Of a stretch of DNA of 5,575 nucleotides, positions 1-4,989 are shown in pieces. Every line of letters begins with the position of its first letter. Positions within the stretch are counted from its first letter, which is position 1. The notes below the pieces were generated by a model. It worked only from the letters and a program-made list of their open reading frames with translations, was not told the origin of the DNA and made no database searches. Source of the stretch: Dysgonamonadaceae bacterium (GTDB lineage Bacteria; Bacteroidota; Bacteroidia; Bacteroidales; Azobacteroidaceae); assembly GCA_031287395.1 (NCBI GenBank), contig JAITTA010000142.1, positions 1 through 5,575 of the forward strand, written 5' to 3'. Both the position numbers and the translations under genes were made by a program.

Positions 1-581
1 GGCACCCCGGGGACGAAGTGGCTCAACTATACGTTACCGACATGGTTGCCAGCGTAAAAACCCGAATCATGGAACTGAAAGATTTTGAAAGATTCTCCTT
101 AAACCCCGGAGAATCGAAAACAATTAGTTTCACATTAACTCCATACGAGTTATCTGTCCTGAACGATCAAATGGATCGTGTAGTGGAACCGGGCGAATTC
201 AAAATCATGGTAGGAGGATGCAGCCCGTCGTACAAAGCCGGAGATCGTATCAAAGACAGCGTAGGATATAAAAACGATTCGGAAGGAGTAAACGGCAGTA
301 TCGATTATACACAGGCTTTCGGAGCCGATTTCGATTTGAGCTATGCCGGATCCGAGGAAAATCTTGTACATCAGAATAAACGAATCGCCGTTAAAATTCG
401 AAATAAAGGAAACCTGAACGACATTGGAAAAATAAAAATGTATGTCAATGGTGTTTTAAGCGATGAAATTCATCATTATGAGCTGGATCCGGAAGAAGAA
501 AAGACGATTTATTTTGATCTGAATACAAACGGAAACATTTCATTCGTTACAAAATATAAAATTCTAAATATGCAACTTTAA
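1..581 (+). CDS. Glycoside hydrolase family 3, C-terminal part (gene cut by left edge)
   Basis: The frame is open from base 3 to the TAA at 579-581 and gives 192 residues; the start and both catalytic GH3 domains lie outside the window. Residues 1-72 match the fibronectin type III-like domain that closes GH3 enzymes: GDEVAQLYVTD, then TRIMELKDFERFSL, LNPGESKTISFTL and VVEPGEFKIMVGG. A GTG at 18 is in frame but falls inside this domain, so it is not a real start. Residues 73-192 form a tail beyond the usual Fn3 end. It is rich in predicted beta-strand, with NKRIAVKIRNKGNLNDIG and KIKMYVNGVLSDEIHHYEL resembling a further CARDB-like beta-sandwich. GH3 enzymes release beta-linked sugars (glucose, xylose and others) from non-reducing ends, usually in the periplasm in this phylum. 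The substrate cannot be told from this fragment. The next gene starts 9 bp downstream, so the two are probably co-transcribed. The family call is firm; the nature of the tail is inference. Confidence 0.9.
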   Translation, partial: HPGDEVAQLYVTDMVASVKTRIMELKDFERFSLNPGESKTISFTLTPYELSVLNDQMDRVVEPGEFKIMVGGCSPSYKAGDRIKDSVGYKNDSEGVNGSIDYTQAFGADFDLSYAGSEENLVHQNKRIAVKIRNKGNLNDIGKIKMYVNGVLSDEIHHYELDPEEEKTIYFDLNTNGNISFVTKYKILNMQL

Positions 582-590
582 TTTACAGCC

Positions 591-3194
591 ATGAAACAAC
601 AAAGCGTATTCAAACTCCTATTGTTATGGATGATCCTATCGGTATGTCCGACAGATATCCACCCTCAAATTAAAATTGCCTGTGTCGGCGCAAGCATTAC
701 CGAGGGCGCACGAATCAAAGAGCCGAAAGAAAATTCATTTCCGGGACAGTTACAGTCATTACTCGGCCCCCAATATAAAGTCGATAACTACGGCGCAGGC
801 GGAACAACAATGCTTCGTAAGGGGAATTCTCCATACTGGAATACAGGCGCTTATCAATCCGCTCTTCAAAGTAACCCGGACATTGTATTCATTGATTTGG
901 GAGGAAATGACGCCAAATTGATAAACAGACCTTATTACAACGAACTGGAACAGGATTGTCGCGACATGATCCGGTCGTTTAAAACGCTTCCGTCCCACCC
1001 CCGTGTCATACTTTTATTGCCTACCCCTTTTTTCGTAACGGATACGACCGGAATTTACGATCCTGTCTGTATTAAGGAAGTATCTCCCCGTTTGCAGAAT
1101 GCAGCGTATACGGAAGACATCGAAGTACTGGATCTGCATTCGTTACTCGTTGATCGCCCGGACCTGATTCCCGATAAAATTCATCCGGAAGAACAAGGTT
1201 CCGGACTAATTGCCAAACGTTTATTTCAACAAATTTCCCAAACTTTCGATAACCAATTCGATATTTTCAAAAATTTCAAACTACAATATGCAGTTTCCAA
1301 TTTTAAAGGATATGCTTGCGCCGATTTTAAATTAGACGGAAGAAATTGTAAAGTCGTAAAACCCAAAAAATCGGCTCCAGGACATCCGTGGATCTGGCGT
1401 GCACGGTTCTGGGCGCACGAACCTCAGACCGATATTGCCTTGCTGGAACGCGGTTTTCACCTGGTTTACTGCGACCAGTCCGAATGGATGGGAAACAAAC
1501 AAGCCGTGGCTTCCTGGAATAAATTTTACCATTTATTAACCCAAGCGGGATTAGGCAAAAAAGCCGTCCTCGAAGGGATGAGTCGCGGCGCCGTGTATGT
1601 TTTCAATTGGGCTGCGGAAAATCCGGATAAAGTAGCCGCCGTATATGTTGATAATCCACTCTTGGATTGTAAAGCGATGTTTACAGGCCCGAACGGAGAA
1701 ACAAAACCGGATAACGAGGTTAGTATCGGAATCATGAAATCGTATCATGTAACGAGACAACAAATGGCTCAATTCAAAGAAAGTCCAATCGATAAAGTGG
1801 ACAAAATTGTCAAGGGTAACTATCCCATACTCATCCTTTGTGCGGAATTGGACGATGCTGCCGTTAATTCTCAAAATACATTTCCTTTCGAAAAGAAAGT
1901 AAAAGAAATGGGAGGAGACATTACGGTTGTCGTAAAAAAAGGATTCAAGCATCATCCTCACAGTTTCCCGAATCCAGGTGACATCGTCGACTTTATCCTG
2001 AAAGCCCACAAGAATGATTTTTACTTGTCAAACAAAAAATACGATTCCTATAAAAGCCTGGCAATGGCTGGTTACCAGGGATGGTTCAGCGCCCCGGACG
2101 ATGGTTCCGGAAGAGGTTGGTACCACTACACGGGAAGAGACGGTTTCCGTCCCGGTTCCTGTAAGATAGACATGTGGCCGGATGTCTCCGAATACGACAA
2201 AATTTACAAGACCGAATTTTCCTTTGCCGACGGAAGTCCGGCTTATACTTTCAGTTCTTACGACGAATCGACGGTGGAAACTCATTTCCGGTGGATGAGA
2301 GAATACGGTATCGACGGCGTTTTCGTACAACGTTTCGTTTCGGAAATCAAACGCCCGAAAAGTTACAATCAGCTCAATAAAGTTCTCAAATCCGGTATTC
2401 AGGCCGCCAATCTCAATAACCGTGCTATCAGTGTGATGTACGACCTGAGCGGAATGGTTCCGGGCGACGAACAAGTCGTACTGGACGATATCGACAGTAT
2501 CTGCTTTCAATATGACATCAAAGAACGGAAAAATAATCCGTCCTACCTACATCACAATGGGAAACCCTTGGTTGCGGTATGGGGTGTCGGATTCAATGAC
2601 AAAAGACGATACGGATTGAAAGAGGCGGAAAATATCATAGACGCCCTGATTAAAAGAGGGTTCAGTATCTTAATCGGGGTTCCTACTAATTGGCGCAAGT
2701 TGGAAAAAGATACTCAAAACGATCACGAACTACATCGTATAATCCGCAAATGCGATATTTTAATGCCTTGGTTTGTAGGACGTTACAATGAAGAAACTTT
2801 TGAACCTTATAAACAGCTGGTCAAAGACGATATCGACTGGTGTCGGGCCAATAAAGTAGATTATGCTCCGCTGGCTTTCCCCGGTTTTTCATGGATTAAT
2901 ATGAACAAAAATTCCAGACCGATTCCACGAAATAAAGGAAGCTTTTACTGGAAACAACTTTCAGGATATATCGGAAACGGTGCGGAAATGCTCTATCTGG
3001 CAATGTTCGACGAAATAGACGAAGGAACCGCCATATTCAAATGTGCGACGGAAGTCCCTGTGGGAGAAAGTTACTTTCTCCCGATAGACAAGGAACTGGA
3101 CAGCGACTACTATTTATGGATGGCAGGAGAAGCGGCCCGTATGCTGAAAAAAGAAAGTACTTTTACAACCAAAATACCCGAAAGAGTAAAGTAA
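591..3194 (+). CDS. Exported three-module hydrolase: SGNH esterase + alpha/beta-hydrolase + GH71/GH99-like glycosidase
   Basis: This 867-residue protein begins with a signal peptide: basic start, hydrophobic core about 9-18, then Cys19. The box L-S-V-C is an imperfect lipobox, so lipoprotein or ordinary secretion are both possible. Module 1 (about 27-220) is an SGNH/GDSL esterase, with block I GASITEG (nucleophile S35), block II NYGAGG (66-71), block III GGND (104-107) and block V DKIHP (D195, H198). Module 2 (about 228-473) is an alpha/beta-hydrolase with nucleophile elbow GMSRG (S331), likely acid D421 in AELDDA and likely base H457 in HHPHS. Module 3 (about 485-855) is a GH71/GH99-like glycosidase, recognised by AGYQGWFSAPDDGSGRGW (493-510), PWFVGRYN (726-733) and LAMFDEIDEGTAIFK (803-817). 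All three catalytic signatures look intact. Probable role: removing acyl or methyl esters from a glycan and cleaving a sugar linkage, in the periplasm or at the surface. The substrate is unknown. ATG 591 is chosen because the signal peptide starts there, 9 bp after the GH3 stop. Confidence 0.88.
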   Translation: MKQQSVFKLLLLWMILSVCPTDIHPQIKIACVGASITEGARIKEPKENSFPGQLQSLLGPQYKVDNYGAGGTTMLRKGNSPYWNTGAYQSALQSNPDIVFIDLGGNDAKLINRPYYNELEQDCRDMIRSFKTLPSHPRVILLLPTPFFVTDTTGIYDPVCIKEVSPRLQNAAYTEDIEVLDLHSLLVDRPDLIPDKIHPEEQGSGLIAKRLFQQISQTFDNQFDIFKNFKLQYAVSNFKGYACADFKLDGRNCKVVKPKKSAPGHPWIWRARFWAHEPQTDIALLERGFHLVYCDQSEWMGNKQAVASWNKFYHLLTQAGLGKKAVLEGMSRGAVYVFNWAAENPDKVAAVYVDNPLLDCKAMFTGPNGETKPDNEVSIGIMKSYHVTRQQMAQFKESPIDKVDKIVKGNYPILILCAELDDAAVNSQNTFPFEKKVKEMGGDITVVVKKGFKHHPHSFPNPGDIVDFILKAHKNDFYLSNKKYDSYKSLAMAGYQGWFSAPDDGSGRGWYHYTGRDGFRPGSCKIDMWPDVSEYDKIYKTEFSFADGSPAYTFSSYDESTVETHFRWMREYGIDGVFVQRFVSEIKRPKSYNQLNKVLKSGIQAANLNNRAISVMYDLSGMVPGDEQVVLDDIDSICFQYDIKERKNNPSYLHHNGKPLVAVWGVGFNDKRRYGLKEAENIIDALIKRGFSILIGVPTNWRKLEKDTQNDHELHRIIRKCDILMPWFVGRYNEETFEPYKQLVKDDIDWCRANKVDYAPLAFPGFSWINMNKNSRPIPRNKGSFYWKQLSGYIGNGAEMLYLAMFDEIDEGTAIFKCATEVPVGESYFLPIDKELDSDYYLWMAGEAARMLKKESTFTTKIPERVK

Positions 3195-3203
3195 AATACC
3201 TGC

Positions 3204-3974
3204 TTAAAACTGCGAATAAGGCATTGGAGACAATAATCTGATTTGATTATTCGTGGCCGTATATTTGTATTCGGGATCGTTTTTCATGCGATCCCAATCC
3301 GGATGAGCGCCAAAAGCTTTCCAGCCATCGTTACGTGTCGGCTCATCTTTATGCCAGGTCAGGTAAATCAATGCCGGCATACGCGTTCCGGCCAGTATTT
3401 CGCCATAGCATACGGAATGAATACCAACTTTGTCGAAAAGGTCTATTTCGCCCGTATTGAACATCTTGATTTTACGAAAATTAGCATCTTCGTTCGGACT
3501 GTGATAAAGCCGGAATTCAAATAAAGTGCGGTTTTTGTCGGGCATTCTCATCAGCGGCATTTTATCGAATGCTTCACACAAATAAGTCTCGTAATCCGAA
3601 TAAACAGGATTCGGAGCAGTTGCTTCGAAAAAGGGACGGGCTGCCTTGAGAAAGTCCTTGTCGGTCCAAACAGTCTGTTTCACCTTATAGAAAGTTTGAA
3701 GGTCGGGATAAACGAACAGAAGATAACGTTGTTCTTTTTCTTCTTTTTTAAAAGGGGCAAAGGCTCCAACGGAAACTTTCAAGCGATTATACGCAGGAAT
3801 CAATGTTTCTTTGAAAAAAGCATCGAGAGCGGATCCATCTCCGGTAAGCGTATAAATACGCCACTCATAAATTTGTTTTTTGACGGAAACGGTTTCTTTT
3901 TCAGATGCGAAACCATTAAAAATGAATGTTGTAACCAACATAAAATACAACATAAAAAAAGCTTTGTTTTTCAT
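3204..3974 (-). CDS. Exported NIPSNAP family protein with two modules
   Basis: This 256-residue protein starts with a signal peptide (MKNKAFFMLYFMLVTTFIFN, with likely cleavage near GFAS at 21-24). Two tandem NIPSNAP modules with the dimeric alpha/beta-barrel (ferredoxin-like) fold follow. The first, about 34-130, opens with QIYEWRIYTLTGDGSALDAF and contains RYLLFVYPDLQTF. The second, about 150-250, opens with TLFEFRLYHSPNEDAN and contains LIYLTWHKDEPTRNDGW and a closing NQIRLLSPM. The aromatic-x-x-R-x-Tyr opening strand of each repeat is the family hallmark. NIPSNAP proteins have no settled biochemical function; exported copies are seen in Bacteroidota near carbohydrate genes. The gene converges on the three-module hydrolase with 9 bp between the stop codons and has its own upstream region, so it is not part of that operon. 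The start is supported by the signal peptide. A four-codon reading frame just upstream (3985 to 3971) overlaps this ATG as ATGA, perhaps by chance. Confidence 0.87.
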   Translation of the reverse strand: MKNKAFFMLYFMLVTTFIFNGFASEKETVSVKKQIYEWRIYTLTGDGSALDAFFKETLIPAYNRLKVSVGAFAPFKKEEKEQRYLLFVYPDLQTFYKVKQTVWTDKDFLKAARPFFEATAPNPVYSDYETYLCEAFDKMPLMRMPDKNRTLFEFRLYHSPNEDANFRKIKMFNTGEIDLFDKVGIHSVCYGEILAGTRMPALIYLTWHKDEPTRNDGWKAFGAHPDWDRMKNDPEYKYTATNNQIRLLSPMPYSQF

Positions 3975-4056
3975 ATATACATCATTTTACTTTTAAAGAT
4001 CATATGGAACTCGCATCATTGTTGACTACGTCGATTCTACGAATTCATGCTCTTGG

Positions 4057-4096
4057 ATGCAAGTTTTGCATGCTCGTTTCATACGATGATTCGTAT
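4057..4096. repeat. Two adjacent short perfect palindromes in the NIPSNAP leader
   Basis: ATGCAA-GTT-TTGCAT (4057-4071) and ATACGA-TGAT-TCGTAT (4081-4096) are each perfect 6-bp inverted repeats separated by 9 bp. CATGC at 4046-4050 can also pair with GCATG at 4068-4072, which would compete with the first hairpin. They lie 80-120 bp upstream of the NIPSNAP start codon. If transcription starts near the box at 4155-4162, they would sit in the mRNA leader. They could be operator half-sites or weak RNA hairpins; six-base palindromes in AT-rich DNA also arise by chance. Confidence 0.35.
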
Positions 4097-4154
4097 TAAA
4101 ATTAATAATTATTGATTTCAGATATACAATGTCTTGTTTTTTTATATCCGGATG

Positions 4155-4162
4155 CAAATATA
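4155..4162 (-). promoter_or_regulatory. Candidate -7 box for the NIPSNAP gene
   Basis: Read on the - strand this is TATATTTG, an exact match to the Bacteroidota -7 consensus TAnnTTTG. It is the only exact match I find between the NIPSNAP start and the tRNA promoter on that strand. No TTTG-like -33 box is seen at the usual 19-21 bp spacing, which weakens the call. Transcription from here would give a leader of roughly 170-175 nt. Confidence 0.4.
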
Positions 4163-4189
4163 TATTTTTTTCTTCACTAATTGATTTAA

Positions 4190-4288
4190 TTAATACAAAT
4201 AATATACCTCATCCACACTTACTCCCACAGCATCATAACATTCTTTTGCAATCTCGTATGATTTTTGTCCTAATTCTGTTTTCTTCAT
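4190..4288 (-). pseudogene. rhaA: N-terminal remnant of L-rhamnose isomerase
   Basis: A 32-codon frame runs from the ATG at 4288 to the TAA at 4190-4192. Its central part, SYEIAKECYDAVGVSVDE, aligns without gaps to the beginning of E. coli RhaA as I recall it (AWELAKQRFAAVGIDVEE), with identities at E, A, K, A, V, G, V and E and conservative changes elsewhere. The Met also lies at the expected distance upstream. Intact RhaA is about 420 residues and continues with a conserved segment containing SxHCWQ. Here similarity stops after DEV and a stop codon follows five codons later. This therefore looks like the first 25-28 codons of rhaA left behind after a deletion or rearrangement. RhaA converts L-rhamnose to L-rhamnulose; this piece cannot. 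Alternatives are a small unrelated gene or chance similarity. Confidence 0.55.
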
Positions 4289-4296
4289 AATAAATG

Positions 4297-4328
4297 TTTG
4301 TATTTTTGAGAGAAAATATTTAACTTTG
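4297..4328 (+). promoter_or_regulatory. Promoter of tRNA-Asn
   Basis: TTTG at 4297-4300 (-33 box) and TAACTTTG at 4321-4328 (-7 box) are separated by 20 bp, an exact fit to the primary Bacteroidota sigma factor consensus TTTG-N19-21-TAnnTTTG. Transcription would start about 10-20 bp before the mature tRNA 5' end at 4354. This is the best-formed promoter in the window. Confidence 0.8.
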
Positions 4329-4353
4329 TACCGCATTTGAAAAATGGGATAAT

Positions 4354-4427
4354 TCTTCCTTAGCTCAGTCGGTTAGAGCATCTGACTGTTAATCAGAGGG
4401 TCCTTGGTTCAAGTCCAAGAGGGAGAG
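4354..4427 (+). tRNA. tRNA-Asn (anticodon GUU)
   Basis: A complete cloverleaf can be drawn. The acceptor stem TCTTCCT (4354-4360) pairs with AGGGAGA (4420-4426) with one G-U. The D stem is GCTC/GAGC (4363-4366 and 4376-4379). The anticodon stem TCTGA/TCAGA encloses the loop CTGTTAA with anticodon GTT at 4388-4390, and T stem CTTGG/CCAAG encloses TTCAAGT. The discriminator base is G4427. The next bases are CAA, so the 3' CCA is not encoded and must be added after transcription. It is preceded by its own promoter and followed by an intrinsic terminator, so it appears to be a single-gene transcript. No repeat of its 3' end occurs in the window, so there is no sign here of use as an integration site. 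Confidence 0.96.
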
Positions 4428-4440
4428 CAAAGAAAATCAA

Positions 4441-4476
4441 GCAGTTACGATAAAAATTGTAGCTGCATTTTTATTT
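4441..4476 (+). terminator. Intrinsic terminator of tRNA-Asn
   Basis: GCAGTTACGAT (4441-4451) pairs with ATTGTAGCTGC (4456-4466) as an 11-bp stem with two G-U pairs and an AAAA loop. ATTTTTATTT follows directly. It begins 14 bp after the tRNA 3' end and separates the tRNA transcript from the VOC gene downstream. Confidence 0.85.
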
Positions 4477-4506
4477 GTACTTTGACTCTCAGATCCAAAA
4501 GCTTTA

Positions 4507-4538
4507 TTGTTGTAATAATCAAATTAGCTATATGTTTG
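4507..4538 (+). promoter_or_regulatory. Candidate promoter of the VOC-family gene
   Basis: TATGTTTG at 4531-4538 is an exact match to the -7 consensus TAnnTTTG. TTG at 4507-4509 lies 21 bp upstream and could serve as the -33 box (a second TTG at 4510-4512 gives 18 bp). Transcription would start near 4545. The in-frame ATG at 4532 lies inside this box, so if the promoter is real that ATG is not in the mRNA. This supports ATG 4577 as the start of the downstream gene. Confidence 0.55.
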
Positions 4539-4576
4539 TTACTTTATCGGAAGAGAAAGAAGAGAAAAAAGAAAAT

Positions 4577-4945
4577 ATGATTTCATCTATTATAGGCATA
4601 GCATTCGATTGCCCGAATGCAAACGAGTTGGCCGATTTTTACGTGAAGTTATCGGGCTGGGAAAAGGAAATCTCCAGCGATGAATTTGCAGCTTTGCGCA
4701 CTCCACAGGGAATGCTGCTGGTTTTTCAAACCATAGAGAATTATGTCCCTCCGGTATGGCCATGGAAAGAAGGTGCTCAACAGCAAATGGTACATATCGA
4801 CTTCAAGGTAGATGATTTGCAGAAAGCTGTAGAATACGCTTTACTGTGTGGTGCGAAAAAAGCAGAAGTCCAATATTACGATACTTCCACTGTAATGTTC
4901 GACCCTACAGGACATCCGTTTTGTTTGTCGACGATTCGGCAATAG
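4577..4945 (+). CDS. VOC superfamily (glyoxalase-like) protein
   Basis: This 122-residue, probably cytoplasmic protein has the size of a single glyoxalase/bleomycin-resistance/dioxygenase (VOC) subunit with two beta-alpha-beta-beta-beta halves. The first half has IGIAFDCPNANELADFYVKLSGWE (residues 6-29, key F10, F21, Y22, G27, W28). The second has VHIDFKVDDLQKAV (72-85, with H73 a candidate metal ligand) and MFDPTGHPFCLS (107-118). The DPxGHPFCL ending is typical of the Glyoxalase_6-like group. Members bind metals, act on small molecules or confer resistance by binding; the role here cannot be assigned. The chosen ATG is preceded by a purine-rich stretch (GGAAGAGAAAGAAGAG) and starts exactly where VOC homology begins. 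The upstream in-frame ATG 4532 would add 15 charged residues and falls in the likely promoter. The broken SIMPL gene starts 44 bp after the stop on the same strand, so the two may share a transcript. Confidence 0.88.
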   Translation: MISSIIGIAFDCPNANELADFYVKLSGWEKEISSDEFAALRTPQGMLLVFQTIENYVPPVWPWKEGAQQQMVHIDFKVDDLQKAVEYALLCGAKKAEVQYYDTSTVMFDPTGHPFCLSTIRQ

Positions 4946-4989
4946 TATGAAAACTGAAAAGAAAAGAATAAATCATAAAAGAAAGTAAA

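Larger units (their letters stand above)
3975..4296. other. AT-rich intergenic region between NIPSNAP gene and tRNA-Asn
   Basis: No intact gene of ordinary size is visible on either strand. From left to right it holds the presumed leader of the NIPSNAP gene with two perfect palindromes (4057-4071 and 4081-4096), a TATATTTG box on the - strand (4155-4162), and a 32-codon - strand reading frame resembling the beginning of L-rhamnose isomerase (4190-4288). The octamer GGATGCAA occurs twice, at 4055-4062 and 4150-4157. The stretch 4097-4150 shows nothing beyond low-complexity AT. Confidence 0.6.

Noticed and set aside
1551..2009. 152-codon reading frame on the - strand inside the three-module hydrolase
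   Set aside because: It lies opposite a well-supported alpha/beta-hydrolase domain, its translation matches no family I recognise, and no promoter is seen.
2028..2510. 160-codon reading frame on the - strand inside the GH71/GH99-like module
   Set aside because: It is a mirror of the coding strand with no recognisable domain; the + strand frame carries clear conserved motifs.
3232..3251. Inverted repeat AATAATC-TGATTT-GATTATT as a terminator for the three-module hydrolase
   Set aside because: The stem has only one G-C pair, no T-run follows, and it lies within the coding end of the NIPSNAP gene.
3696..4025. 109-codon + strand reading frame opposite the start of the NIPSNAP gene
   Set aside because: The translation is low-complexity (poly-Phe from the lysine-rich antisense), and the opposite strand has a signal peptide and domain.
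4354..4427. tRNA-Asn as an attachment site of an integrated element
   Set aside because: No second copy of the tRNA 3' end and no integrase gene occur in the window.
4532..4576. ATG 4532 as an alternative start for the VOC protein
   Set aside because: It falls inside an exact TAnnTTTG promoter box, and the added 15 residues are highly charged and outside the VOC fold.
4947..4988. 13-codon lysine-rich reading frame between the VOC and SIMPL genes
   Set aside because: It is short, low in complexity and lies in an A-rich spacer; nothing supports translation.
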